Of a DNA stretch of 64,000 bases, positions 27,899 to 36,452 are shown piece after piece. Position 1 is the stretch's first letter. Each line of letters begins with the position of its first letter. The position numbers and the translations under genes were made by a program. Below the pieces are notes generated by a model. It searched no databases and was not told where the DNA came from. It saw only the letters and a list, made by a program, of their open reading frames with translations. This DNA comes from an uncultured SAR86 cluster bacterium (GTDB lineage Bacteria; Pseudomonadota; Gammaproteobacteria; Magnimaribacterales; D2472), in NCBI GenBank assembly GCA_902511575.1, contig CABXFU010000003.1, positions 62,001-126,000 of the forward strand. The letters are read 5' to 3'.

Positions 27899-28333
27899 AT
27901 GCTATCAAATAAATCTCAGTATATTCTTTCTAAAATTGGCATCCCTCTATTTGAGGATGCAAAAAATCCTTCTATAGATGATGAAATTAACATCCACTTC
28001 TTTCAAAAGGACAATATTCTAACATTACATGCTCATTCTGTAGATGAATACCCAGAAAAAGAGATAAAGTTACTTGAAGCCATTATTGAGGCAATTCATG
28101 GCCCAAACCAATCGGCCTCTCAAGGAGCTGTAACTTCTTCCTCTCGAGAACCCTTCAATACAAAAGATTTTAAAGTCTCTTCTGATCTTAAAGCTACTTT
28201 AGTCTTTTGTGAGTTAAATAATTTATTTGATGGGCTAGACTTCATTATTTCACCGACCTTAGAGGACATGCTATCTAATCCAGATCTAAAGAAAGACCTT
28301 TGGAGCAAACTCAAGCCTTTGCAATCAACCTAA
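27899..28333 (+). CDS. holD: Probable DNA polymerase III psi subunit (HolD)
   Basis: A 144-residue protein starting at ATG 27899 (MLSNKSQYILSKIGIPLFE). Two features point to HolD: the N-terminal pattern of a short helix with 'LxxxGIP.(W/F)', and the C-terminal motif SPTLEDMLSNPDLKKDLWSKL, cut here as SPTLEDMLSNP then DLW, which parallels the SPALTDLRANP...LW end of E. coli HolD. It lies directly before rimI, the same holD-rimI arrangement as in E. coli. Psi links the clamp loader to chi and SSB. The family is poorly conserved, so this is a recognition by motif plus synteny. The open frame extends upstream to 27860, inside leuA. Confidence 0.7.
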   Translation: MLSNKSQYILSKIGIPLFEDAKNPSIDDEINIHFFQKDNILTLHAHSVDEYPEKEIKLLEAIIEAIHGPNQSASQGAVTSSSREPFNTKDFKVSSDLKATLVFCELNNLFDGLDFIISPTLEDMLSNPDLKKDLWSKLKPLQST

Positions 28334-28774
28334 ATGATTACTTCGATTAGGCCTGCCAGCTTAGAAGATGTTTTAGCTATTGTGGAAATAGAAAAAAAGA
28401 CGAATCAAATGCCTTGGTCAAAAGCACAATTTCTTTCCTCAATGGAAGTCGGTCATTATTCAGCAGTTATGCATGAAGAGAATGAAATTTTAGGATTCGC
28501 TATCTATTCCCCAATTATCCCTGAATCACATTTATTAAACATTGCCATCGATCCAGCTCACCAAGGCAAGGGTCTTGGAGATAAGCTGCTGCAACAAATC
28601 ATTCTTCAAAATAAAACAATTGGAGTGAAGGTGATTTCGCTTGAGGTGAGAGTTTCTAATATACCAGCAATAACTTTATATGAAAAAAGAGGATTCCATA
28701 AAGATGCCATTCGACCAAATTATTATAGCGGCTCTCCAAAAGAAGATGCTTTGCTAATGAGTTTAAAGATTTAG
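28334..28774 (+). CDS. rimI: Ribosomal protein S18-alanine N-acetyltransferase RimI
   Basis: A 146-residue GNAT acetyltransferase that acetylates the N-terminal alanine of ribosomal protein S18 in E. coli. Motifs: IVEIEKKTNQMPWSKAQF at the N-terminus (RimI's 'PWS.xxF'), the acetyl-CoA loop IAIDPAHQGKGLGDKLL (Q/RxxGxG/A), LEVRVSNIPAITLYEKRGF and the C-terminal YY of PNYYSG. It abuts holD with no spacer and converges on the glutathione peroxidase with one base between stops. Substrate specificity is inferred from synteny and motif, since GNAT proteins are diverse. Confidence 0.85.
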   Translation: MITSIRPASLEDVLAIVEIEKKTNQMPWSKAQFLSSMEVGHYSAVMHEENEILGFAIYSPIIPESHLLNIAIDPAHQGKGLGDKLLQQIILQNKTIGVKVISLEVRVSNIPAITLYEKRGFHKDAIRPNYYSGSPKEDALLMSLKI

Positions 28775-28775
28775 T

Positions 28776-29255
28776 TTAGAGAATTTTTTCTAACTCAGAT
28801 TCGATTGCTGATTCCCCATCTTTGGGAGCAAATCTTTTAACAACTTGACCGTCTTTGTTAACAAGAAACTTAGTGAAATTCCATTTGACTGCCTCTGTGC
28901 CAAGAATCCCAGGAGACTCATGCTTGAGGTATTTAAATAAGGGGCTTGCATTTGAACCATTAACCTCAATTTTGTCAAACATCTTAAAGGAGACATTGAA
29001 TGTAAGATCGCAGAAAGATTGAATCTCTTCATTGGTTCCAGCTTCTTGGGCACCAAATTGATTGCAAGGAAAGCCCAGCACTTCTAAGCCTTGATCTTTA
29101 TATTTTTCATAGAGACTTTGAAGATCTTTATATTGAGGAGTAAATCCACATTTACTAGCAACATTCACGATTAATAGTGTTTTTCCTTGATAGTTGCTTA
29201 GATCCACTGAATTTAATTCAATGTCTTTAACGCTTATGTTATATAACTCACTCAT
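28776..29255 (-). CDS. Glutathione peroxidase family protein
   Basis: A 159-residue thioredoxin-fold peroxidase of the GPx family. The peroxidatic cysteine is in NVASKCGFTPQYKDLQ; the Gln of LGFPCNQFGAQE and the Trp/Asn of VKWNFTKFLV complete the family's tetrad. It has Cys rather than Sec, and a resolving-type Cys follows in IQSFCDLTF, so thioredoxin is a likely reductant, as in BtuE-like enzymes. On the reverse strand an AGGAG lies 7 bases before the ATG, and a TATAAT (29281-29286) further upstream. It detoxifies hydrogen or lipid peroxides. Confidence 0.92.
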   Translation of the reverse strand: MSELYNISVKDIELNSVDLSNYQGKTLLIVNVASKCGFTPQYKDLQSLYEKYKDQGLEVLGFPCNQFGAQEAGTNEEIQSFCDLTFNVSFKMFDKIEVNGSNASPLFKYLKHESPGILGTEAVKWNFTKFLVNKDGQVVKRFAPKDGESAIESELEKIL

Positions 29256-29276
29256 GCAGAACTCCTAATTTTGAAT

Positions 29277-29306
29277 TTAGATTATACGGAATAAAACAAA
29301 TATAAT
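29277..29306 (+). promoter_or_regulatory. Putative promoter producing a leaderless mRNA for the GNAT-parvulin gene
   Basis: TTAGAT (29277-29282), 18 bases, then a perfect TATAAT (29301-29306). With standard -10 to +1 spacing, RNA starts at 29313, the A of the ATG. No Shine-Dalgarno is present upstream of that ATG. Confidence 0.45.
29281..29286 (-). promoter_or_regulatory. Putative -10 of the glutathione peroxidase gene
   Basis: The reverse strand reads TATAAT, giving a predicted start about 18 bases before the ATG at 29255, with an AGGAG ribosome site between. No clear -35 at 16-18 bases was seen. Confidence 0.4.
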
Positions 29307-29312
29307 CATCGG

Positions 29313-30614
29313 ATGGAAATTAAATGGAAATCTTACTCTGCGCTCACAAAAGATGAATTATATGCATTGCTCAATCTTCGTCAGCAAGTTTTCGTTGTTG
29401 AACAAGATTGTCCATTTATTGATGCTGACTTTAAAGACCAAGATTGCGATCATCTGCTTGCCTATCAAAACAATGAGCTGGTGGGTTACCTAAGAGTTGC
29501 TAAGCCTGGAAAACGTTATGAAGGACCAGAAATTGGCAGAGTATTAACTGCTGAAAAGATTAGAAGAGAAGGTGCTGGAAAGATTTTAACTAAGGAGGCC
29601 ATTAAGTTTTGTGCATCTAAGTATGCAAATTTTGAGATAGGTTTATCTGCACAATACAGACTTCTAAATTTCTATCAGGGCTTTGGTTTTGTTCCTCAGG
29701 GAGAGGTATATCTAGAGGATGATATAGAACATATCAAGATGACCTTAACCCCAACATCAAATCATAAAAATATTTTTCAATGGAGGTTAGGAATTCATCC
29801 ATTGTTAATTTTAGGTGGAATCATTTCCATTGGAATTATAGGCTCAAGTTTTGTCAAAGAGATTGATGTCTCTCAGCTAAATTGGGTTGCTAAAATTGAT
29901 GAGAGAGCAATTTCAAAAGAAAAGTATGAGATTTATTTAGAATCAATTGCTCAATCAAGGAAAACCGGATTAATAGACTCAGATCCAGATAATATCCTCG
30001 AAAGAATGATCGATGAGGAGTTATTGATCCAGCGAGGCATTGATCTTGGAATGATTGAGAATGATACAGAGATTAGAAGCACAATTATTCAAAAAATGAT
30101 TGGCTCAATCATCGCTGAGACAAATGATTTACGCATTTCGAGGCAAGATCTTGAAGACTTCTATTCTGTTAACAAGGATTTGTTTACGCCCAGTCCTAAG
30201 TTGCAACTTTTAAAGCTAAGCTTTAGTGGCAATCAAAAGATCTCTGGCAATCAAGCAAGAGATTTGCTTATTGCAGGTGATCTTGTTGCTGCAAAGTTGC
30301 TTGCTGAAAATGAAGTTATTAGCCTGCCTAATGTTTTGTTGCCAGCAATGAAAATTAGGGAATACATTGGACCCTCTCTCACCCAGATTGCATTGAGTCT
30401 AGAGGAAGGTGAAGTAAGTGAGTTGATAGAGCTTGATGGAAATTTTCATTTATTAGTGCCTCTGCGAAAAATTATATCTAGCGCGCCTGAGTTTAATGAT
30501 GTCTATCAGCAGGTGGAGTCTGAATTTATTCGATTTAAGGGAGAGGAGTTATTAGACGAATATTTAGAAGATCTTAGAAATTGGTATGACGTTGTTAAAG
30601 CAAATGACCTCTAA
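29313..30614 (+). CDS. ElaA-type GNAT acetyltransferase fused to a membrane-anchored parvulin-like domain
   Basis: A 433-residue two-part protein. Residues 1 to about 150 are an ElaA-like GNAT domain (LRQQVFVVEQDCPFIDADFKDQD, GYLRVAKPG, RREGAGKIL, FYQGFGFVPQGEVYLEDDIEH). A single transmembrane helix follows (about 163-182, LLILGGIISIGIIGSSFV), then a SurA/parvulin-like region (about 200-430) with ERMIDEELLIQRGI, DLEDFYSVNKDLFTP and a degenerate rotamase segment (IALSLEEGEVSELIELDGNFHLL). Topology would put the acetyltransferase in the cytoplasm and the isomerase region in the periplasm. A stand-alone parvulin relative is at 50804-51604, also next to a HupE/UreJ gene. The next gene overlaps by 11 bases. 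Confidence 0.8.
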   Translation: MEIKWKSYSALTKDELYALLNLRQQVFVVEQDCPFIDADFKDQDCDHLLAYQNNELVGYLRVAKPGKRYEGPEIGRVLTAEKIRREGAGKILTKEAIKFCASKYANFEIGLSAQYRLLNFYQGFGFVPQGEVYLEDDIEHIKMTLTPTSNHKNIFQWRLGIHPLLILGGIISIGIIGSSFVKEIDVSQLNWVAKIDERAISKEKYEIYLESIAQSRKTGLIDSDPDNILERMIDEELLIQRGIDLGMIENDTEIRSTIIQKMIGSIIAETNDLRISRQDLEDFYSVNKDLFTPSPKLQLLKLSFSGNQKISGNQARDLLIAGDLVAAKLLAENEVISLPNVLLPAMKIREYIGPSLTQIALSLEEGEVSELIELDGNFHLLVPLRKIISSAPEFNDVYQQVESEFIRFKGEELLDEYLEDLRNWYDVVKANDL

Positions 30615-31791
30615 AAAACTTTTACTTTTATTTATCTTTCAGCTCTTGTTGCCGCTGGAAGCTCATAATCGTAGTGAATCTTATTCAAAGTTTCAGTTTC
30701 TCAATTTTGAAAGTGGAGTTGAGGTTAGGATCACGGGAACAATTAAGCGGGGTATTTTTGAAGCTTTAAATCCAGGTATAAAATTTCAATCATATGAAGA
30801 TTTTATAAATTATTTGGGCGACGCGATTTTCCTTGGAGATACATGCACGCTCAATCAACCAGTAGAGTTCAATGAAAACAATGCGGCTGGCGTTTTAAAA
30901 TTTTATTGGGATTTTCAGTGCTCAACATTGCCATCCAATGTCTCAATTTCTTTATTTCAAGACCTAGGCGTTACTCATACCCATATTGCAAGGGGGGTCA
31001 TAGATGGTCAAACCATTCCTGAATTTATGTTTGCAAGTCAAACCGATGTTTGGCAGATCAATTCTTTATCTCAACCCAACAGAAATCAAAGCTCCTATTG
31101 GGGTTATTTAGTTTCAGGTATCGAGCATATTCTCAGTGGCTGGGATCATTTAGCATTTTTGCTTGGCCTCATTCTGTTATATCAGGGTAGAAACCTCGTT
31201 ATTGCTATTACTGGATTTACCATCGGACACAGCTTAACCCTTGGTCTTGGTGCTATGAATGTTTTGAGAGTGCACTCAGAAATGGTTGAGATTTTAATAG
31301 GATTTTCAATATTGCTTTTAGCTGTTGAAAGGTTTTTTAAGCATCATTATGAATTTGATAAGGGGATCAAACATTTGATATTCGCATCTATTGCATTATT
31401 ACCATTAGCAATATTTGGAGTCCTAGAGCCTCTGCTAATATTAGGCTTAGCATTATTTTTGACAGTCTATTTGAGCTTAACGCATCATTATTCTTCTCCA
31501 TGGATTCCCTTGATGATTACTGTATTTTTTGGATTAATTCATGGGCTCGGATTTGCTTCCTCAATTGCAGAAGTAGGTATCCCTCAAGATCGATTGTGGC
31601 AGATAATCTTGAGTTTTAATCTTGGAGTTGAGTTGGGTCAGTTAGCCGTAGCTTTTGGAATACTCGGCTTGTTCGCATTAGCAAAACATTATTTTTCTCA
31701 GTCTTATTTCAGCTCTATTCATAATATTACGGGTGCTGTAGTATTCTCTATGGGAACTTTTTGGTTTGTTACCAGGGCTATGGGAATATGA
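30604..31791 (+). CDS. HupE/UreJ-like membrane protein with N-terminal periplasmic domain (copy 1)
   Basis: Start chosen at ATG 30604, giving a signal peptide (MTSKKLLLLFIFQLLLPLEA); an ATG at 30586 would add six residues. Residues about 22-165 are an extracytoplasmic beta-rich domain of unknown role. From about 170 the protein has six or seven transmembrane helices with HupE/UreJ_2-type His motifs: SGIEHILSGWDHLAFLLGL, FTIGHSLTLGLG and GLIHGLGFAS. HupE/UreJ proteins are linked to nickel or cobalt uptake in other bacteria, but no urease or hydrogenase is present here, so the substrate is unknown. A paralogue occurs at 49851-50804; both adjoin a parvulin gene. Confidence 0.82.
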   Translation: MTSKKLLLLFIFQLLLPLEAHNRSESYSKFQFLNFESGVEVRITGTIKRGIFEALNPGIKFQSYEDFINYLGDAIFLGDTCTLNQPVEFNENNAAGVLKFYWDFQCSTLPSNVSISLFQDLGVTHTHIARGVIDGQTIPEFMFASQTDVWQINSLSQPNRNQSSYWGYLVSGIEHILSGWDHLAFLLGLILLYQGRNLVIAITGFTIGHSLTLGLGAMNVLRVHSEMVEILIGFSILLLAVERFFKHHYEFDKGIKHLIFASIALLPLAIFGVLEPLLILGLALFLTVYLSLTHHYSSPWIPLMITVFFGLIHGLGFASSIAEVGIPQDRLWQIILSFNLGVELGQLAVAFGILGLFALAKHYFSQSYFSSIHNITGAVVFSMGTFWFVTRAMGI

Positions 31792-32657
31792 AATTTGCAA
31801 TACCTCTATCAATGTTACCAATGGATGAAATAAAACCATTGGGTATAGCCGCTGATGAGATTGGTTATGATTTCCTTGCTGTTTCAGATCATTTAATTCA
31901 TCCAGAAAATTTTTCAGTGCCTTACCCATACACAGACGATGGAAGTGTGAGATGGGAGCAAGGTACTGATTGGCCAGACCCCATAAACTCATTGTCTTTT
32001 CTTGCTGGAGCTACAAAAAATATTCGGTTTTATACAAGTGTCTATGTTCTTCCTGCTAGAAATCCACTCAGAGTAGCCAAAGAGGTATCCACTCTTGATG
32101 CAGTGTCTAATGGACGGTTTGATTTAGGAATTGGCATGGGGTGGATGCCAGAAGAATTTGAAGCAGGAGGTCAAGAGTTTCGACGCAGAGGAGCCCGAGC
32201 TGACGAAATGCTTGAAATTATGAAGTTACTTTGGTCAGGGGAGATGGTTGATTTTAAAGGCCAATTTTTTGATTTTAAAAAATTAGAGATGTTGCCAGCA
32301 CCAAAAACAGATATTCCTATTTATGTTGGTGGCTTTTCTGAGCCAGCTCTTAACAGAGCAGCAAAGCATGATGGTTGGATTTCAGATATGCACAGCTTGA
32401 ATGAGCTTGAAGTCTTAATGGCAAAATTAAATGGTAAAAGACAGGAGTTTCCTTCTAAAGAAAATTATGAGTATATTTGTTTTAGTTGCTGGGATGCTTT
32501 TAGCCTTGAGGGCTTTGGGCAAATGAAAGATCTAGGTGTGACGACCATGACTACATACCCATGGATGCTTTATGGGACGATGAATGATGCCCCTTTAGAG
32601 GAAAAGATCAAAGGCATGGAAAACTTTTATAATGAAATTGTTTGCCAGCTAAAGTAA
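31788..32657 (+). CDS. LLM-class (luciferase-like) flavin oxidoreductase
   Basis: A 289-residue TIM-barrel protein of the luciferase-like monooxygenase/F420-dependent superfamily; the TIGR03619-like subgroup is the best match by pattern. The start is ATG 31788, overlapping the previous stop (ATGA). Motifs: IPLSMLPMDEIKPLGIAADEIGYDFLAVSDHL, ATKNIRFYTSVYVLPARNPLRVAKEVSTLDAVSNGRFDLGIGMGW and DIPIYVGGFSEPALNRAAKHDGWI. Whether it uses F420 or FMN cannot be told from sequence alone, and the substrate is unknown. It ends the group beginning with the GNAT-parvulin gene. Confidence 0.85.
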   Translation: MKFAIPLSMLPMDEIKPLGIAADEIGYDFLAVSDHLIHPENFSVPYPYTDDGSVRWEQGTDWPDPINSLSFLAGATKNIRFYTSVYVLPARNPLRVAKEVSTLDAVSNGRFDLGIGMGWMPEEFEAGGQEFRRRGARADEMLEIMKLLWSGEMVDFKGQFFDFKKLEMLPAPKTDIPIYVGGFSEPALNRAAKHDGWISDMHSLNELEVLMAKLNGKRQEFPSKENYEYICFSCWDAFSLEGFGQMKDLGVTTMTTYPWMLYGTMNDAPLEEKIKGMENFYNEIVCQLK

Positions 32658-32697
32658 AGACCTTCCAATGCATTCGTCCCTTTCGAAATCCTAGACT

Positions 32698-32706
32698 TGC
32701 TATAAT
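32698..32706 (+). promoter_or_regulatory. Extended -10 promoter of astA, predicted leaderless
   Basis: TGCTATAAT is a perfect extended -10 (TGnTATAAT). Standard spacing puts the start of transcription at 32713, the A of the astA ATG, and no Shine-Dalgarno lies upstream. No convincing -35 was found, which extended -10 promoters can dispense with. Confidence 0.5.
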
Positions 32707-32712
32707 AAGCTC

Positions 32713-33717
32713 ATGAAAGTAGTCAGGCTGGTTAAGAACGCAGATTTCAAGAATGTTGAGCATTTGGTTAAGCATTCTGGCAAAGGCATGACGACAATGC
32801 CAAAGACTCCGCAAGAGATTAAAGAAAGAATTTCCTGGTCAGAAAGATCTCGTAATAAAAAAGCAAATAAACCTAATCAAGATAGCTATTTGTTTGTTCT
32901 TGAAGACAACGGCAGAATCGTAGGCTTGTCCGCTATTTATACTTCAGTTTCTTTAAAAAAACCTTCAGTGTTTTTTAAGAAATCTATCTCAAAACTTGAA
33001 TCAAAATCTTTAAATTTCACCAAAGATCTGGATGTATTAGCACTGCATTTATGCAAAAAACCTTATTCTGAATTAGGCACTCTATTTCTCAAGCCTGCTT
33101 TTCGGGGCAAGGGTAGAGGTTCATTGCTTTCTTTTTCTAGGTTTATATTTATGTCAGCTCATCAAAAAAGATTTGATCCCACTGCGTTTGTAGAGATTAG
33201 AGGTTTTAAAAATGCCAAGGATGAGTCTTATTTTTGGAATTCCTTTAGTAATACTTTTTTTAATCTTGATTTTTTTAAAGCCGATGAAATTAGCTATATT
33301 GATAATCATTTTATTATGGAATCAATTCCTAAATATCCATTCATTATTGAGCACATGCCAAGAAAAGTTCAAAGAGTGATAGGTAAACCTCATCCCAATG
33401 CCATGCCAGCATACTCTTTACTTAGGAAGCAAAATTTTAGACCTAATGGATTGATTGATGTCCTGGATGGGGGGCCTTGCTTGGAGGCGAAGATTAAAAA
33501 TATTCCTTTGGTTAAATCTGCAAAACTGTTTCCCATTGAGATTAAAAGAAATATTAACTTTGATCGGTTTGGTTTTATTGCCAACCCATCCATTGATGCT
33601 TTTGCGGTAGTTAAAGAAAATTATGCTTTTGATAAAGATAAGAAGGTGCTTTTCATCTCAGCCAAAGTAGCAAAGGCTTTGAATTTAAAACCAGGCTCTC
33701 AAGCGCAGGTCAACTAA
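32713..33717 (+). CDS. astA: Arginine N-succinyltransferase
   Basis: AstA transfers succinyl from succinyl-CoA to arginine, the first step of the ammonia-producing AST pathway of arginine catabolism. The 334-residue protein has the GNAT-like family patterns MKVVRLVKNADFKNVEHLVKHSGKGMTTMP, ELGTLFLKPAFRGKGRGSLLSFSRFIFMSAHQKRF and ESIPKYPFIIEHMPRKVQRVIGKPHPNAMPAYSLLRKQNF. Length is near the usual 340. astD overlaps its stop (TAATG). The promoter just upstream suggests a leaderless message. Confidence 0.93.
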   Translation: MKVVRLVKNADFKNVEHLVKHSGKGMTTMPKTPQEIKERISWSERSRNKKANKPNQDSYLFVLEDNGRIVGLSAIYTSVSLKKPSVFFKKSISKLESKSLNFTKDLDVLALHLCKKPYSELGTLFLKPAFRGKGRGSLLSFSRFIFMSAHQKRFDPTAFVEIRGFKNAKDESYFWNSFSNTFFNLDFFKADEISYIDNHFIMESIPKYPFIIEHMPRKVQRVIGKPHPNAMPAYSLLRKQNFRPNGLIDVLDGGPCLEAKIKNIPLVKSAKLFPIEIKRNINFDRFGFIANPSIDAFAVVKENYAFDKDKKVLFISAKVAKALNLKPGSQAQVN

Positions 33718-35126
33718 TGCTTTACATACACAATCAGTGGTCTTTGGGTAAAGGCAAGTTATTTAAATCAATGAACCCTCTAACAGGTGAAATTCTTTGG
33801 GAGGGCAATTTTGCCAATGCCACTCAATTAAATGCAGCAATGCATGCTGCCCATAAGAGTCATGATGAGTGGTCAGCTGAATCCATCCAAACAAGAATAA
33901 AGATTATTAGAAAATTTTATGCTTTGCTGGAAAAGAATAAATTGACAATGACTAAGCTCATCTCAGATGAAACGGGTAAAACTCATGCTGATGCCGCTTC
34001 TGAGGTTGCAGCCACACTAGCTAAATTAAATAACTCAATTCTCGCATTCAAAAAGCGAACAGGCTCTCAAAAGAATTCTATTGGAACTATGGAAGCCACT
34101 CTCCAACATTCATCACATGGTGTAATGTCAGTTGTGGGACCATTTAATTTCCCATTGCACCTACCCAATGGGCACATAACCCCAGCACTTATTGCTGGAA
34201 ATACGATTGTGTATAAGCCAAGTGAGTCGACCCCCATGGTTGCAGAGTACATGATGATGCTATGGGATAAAGCGGGATTGCCTGCCGGTGTTATCAATAT
34301 GATTCATGGCGGCAAAGACATAGTGCAAGGCCTTTGCAAACATTCCCTAAATAATGGATTGCTTTTCACTGGCAGCTACAAAGTTGGTAAACAAATTAAT
34401 AAAATCATGGCCGATTATCCGGAAAAAATTCTAGCTTTAGAATTGGGAGGCAATAATCCATTGGTGGTTTGGTCAACCAAAAAACTTAATGCAGCAGCAG
34501 ACCTTATTTTTGAATCCGCATTTATTTCTTCGGGTCAACGTTGCACCTGTGCGCGTCGGCTTATTCTTCCTAATAATAAAAATGGCAAGAAAATTTTAGC
34601 TAAATTAAAACAAAAAATTCAATCACTCTCATATGCTGACCCATTAGATCTTTACTATGGTCCATTAATCTCACTAAAAGCAACTGAGGGATTTTTAGCT
34701 TTTCAAGACAAGCTTATTCACTTAGGCGCTAAAACCATTCTTAAAGCAAGAAAAGTGAGGGGCTCATTCAACTTGGTAACGCCGAGTCTTATTAATATTA
34801 CCGGAATGACTAAATCTCATGATGAGGAAAATTTTGGTCCCATGCTGCAGGTATTTTTTGCTGACACCTTTGATGAGGCAGTGGCAGAAGCAAATAATAC
34901 AAAATATGGTTTAGCCGCAGGGCTCATCTCGGATAATGAAAAGTTGTTTGATGGATTTGTGCGAAGAATTAATGCCGGCGTCATTAATTTTAATTCAACT
35001 ACAACTGGTGCATCCGGAGCTTTTCCATTTGGTGGAATAGGCAGAAGTGGCAATCTTAGGCCTGCAGGTTTTTATGCTGCAGATTATTGTGCATGGCCCA
35101 AGGCCTCCATCATTAAAAAATTATAG
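33717..35126 (+). CDS. astD: N-succinylglutamate 5-semialdehyde dehydrogenase
   Basis: A 469-residue aldehyde dehydrogenase that oxidises succinylglutamate semialdehyde in step 4 of the AST pathway. Signatures: PFNFPLHLPNGHITPALIAGNTIVYKPSE, FTGSYKVGKQI, the general-base Glu in LALELGGNNPLVVW and the catalytic Cys in SSGQRCTCARRL. The family's usual HxAFTG-like NAD motif (LLFTGSY) is present. It sits between astA and astB with a 1-base overlap and zero spacing, so the three are one transcription unit. Confidence 0.94.
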   Translation: MLYIHNQWSLGKGKLFKSMNPLTGEILWEGNFANATQLNAAMHAAHKSHDEWSAESIQTRIKIIRKFYALLEKNKLTMTKLISDETGKTHADAASEVAATLAKLNNSILAFKKRTGSQKNSIGTMEATLQHSSHGVMSVVGPFNFPLHLPNGHITPALIAGNTIVYKPSESTPMVAEYMMMLWDKAGLPAGVINMIHGGKDIVQGLCKHSLNNGLLFTGSYKVGKQINKIMADYPEKILALELGGNNPLVVWSTKKLNAAADLIFESAFISSGQRCTCARRLILPNNKNGKKILAKLKQKIQSLSYADPLDLYYGPLISLKATEGFLAFQDKLIHLGAKTILKARKVRGSFNLVTPSLINITGMTKSHDEENFGPMLQVFFADTFDEAVAEANNTKYGLAAGLISDNEKLFDGFVRRINAGVINFNSTTTGASGAFPFGGIGRSGNLRPAGFYAADYCAWPKASIIKKL

Positions 35127-36452
35127 ATGACATATTCAGGGGAGATTAATTTTGATGGGCTAATTGGACCGACTCACAACTATGCTGGTTTATCTCAAGG
35201 CAATTTAGCCTCACAAAAATATTTCAATCAAACTTCCAACCCTCAAGCTGCGGCCTTACAGGGCTTAGATAAAATGAGGCTTATTATGGAGCAAGGTATC
35301 CCTCAGGGATTTTTCTTGCCACATGAGCGCCCGCATTTACACACCCTCAGAAAACTTGGATTTGGAGGCACTGATGAGGAGGTCATTAATCAAGCAGCAA
35401 AACAAAATCCTGCTTTATTAAAGAATGTTTATTCAGCCTCATCAATGTGGGCAGCCAATGCAGCTACTTTTTCTCCTAGCATTGATAGTTATGATCAAAA
35501 CATCCACATCACTCCAGCTAATTTAAACTCCATGTTTCATCGCTCTATTGAGCATGAATTTACAAAGGTTCAATTGGAGCTTATGTTTGGGGTAGCTGCC
35601 CAAGTGCATATTCCAATAAAAAATATCTCTGGATATGGTGATGAGGGTGCGGCTAATCACCTTAGAGTGAGTGCGCAGCATCTTACACCGGGCTTTCAGA
35701 TTTTTGTTTTCGGAAGCTCTGCATTTGAAGTTCATCAAGGCATCATTGCTCGCCAAGCAGAAGAAATCTCTCAAGCGGTTTCCTCTCAGCATCAACTTGA
35801 TCCAGATAGAGTGTTGTTTTTAAAACAAAACGAACAAGCCATTAATTCAGGTAGTTTTCATAATGATATTGTGAGCCTAGCCAACGAAGAGGTTTTTATT
35901 TTTCATCAAGAAGCATTTGCAGATAGAGTTGAATTAGAAAGAGCATTGCATCACCTCAAAGATCATGTAAAAGGCTTTCATCCTATTGAGATTCTCTCCG
36001 AAGATATCTCTCTCGATAACCTTGTATCAAGTTATTTGCTTAACTCGCAATTAATTACTGTTAAGAATAATGAGATGATGATGTTGTTGCCAGAAGAGGT
36101 TCAGAATCATCCTAACTGTATGAGATGGCTAGACGAAATTAAGACTTCATCACCCATCAAGCATCTTGAGTTTGTTGATATTCGTCAAAGCATGATGAAT
36201 GGAGGAGGTCCAGCCTGCTTAAGATTTAAAACTGTAGTAAACAATGATGAGTTTGATCAGATTAATAATAAATTTTTACTCAGTTCAAAAAAGCTGATGG
36301 ATTTAAGGGCACTAGTCAGCAAACATTACAGAGATAAGCTTTACCCTGAAGATTTATTAGATATTAAGCTCATGCAAGAGTCATATACATATTTAGATGA
36401 ATTGACGCAGTTATTAGACTTGGGTTCTATCTATAATTTCCAAAAAAATTAA
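35127..36452 (+). CDS. astB: N-succinylarginine dihydrolase
   Basis: AstB hydrolyses succinylarginine to succinylornithine, CO2 and two ammonia; it has a pentein (amidinotransferase) fold. The 441-residue protein begins NFDGLIGPTHNYAGLSQGNLAS, the family signature, with SSMWAANAATFSPS, HRSIEHEFT and the catalytic Cys in MNGGGPACLRFK. The acidic and His catalytic residues are expected in FHNDIV and nearby. It closes the astADB run; astC and astE are not in the window. The 144 bases that follow hold no gene or strong terminator. Confidence 0.95.
   Translation: MTYSGEINFDGLIGPTHNYAGLSQGNLASQKYFNQTSNPQAAALQGLDKMRLIMEQGIPQGFFLPHERPHLHTLRKLGFGGTDEEVINQAAKQNPALLKNVYSASSMWAANAATFSPSIDSYDQNIHITPANLNSMFHRSIEHEFTKVQLELMFGVAAQVHIPIKNISGYGDEGAANHLRVSAQHLTPGFQIFVFGSSAFEVHQGIIARQAEEISQAVSSQHQLDPDRVLFLKQNEQAINSGSFHNDIVSLANEEVFIFHQEAFADRVELERALHHLKDHVKGFHPIEILSEDISLDNLVSSYLLNSQLITVKNNEMMMLLPEEVQNHPNCMRWLDEIKTSSPIKHLEFVDIRQSMMNGGGPACLRFKTVVNNDEFDQINNKFLLSSKKLMDLRALVSKHYRDKLYPEDLLDIKLMQESYTYLDELTQLLDLGSIYNFQKN

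Noticed and set aside
30604-31791. HupE/UreJ genes as evidence of a urease or hydrogenase system
   Set aside because: No urease, hydrogenase or nickel-chaperone gene occurs in the window, so nickel transport is only a family precedent.
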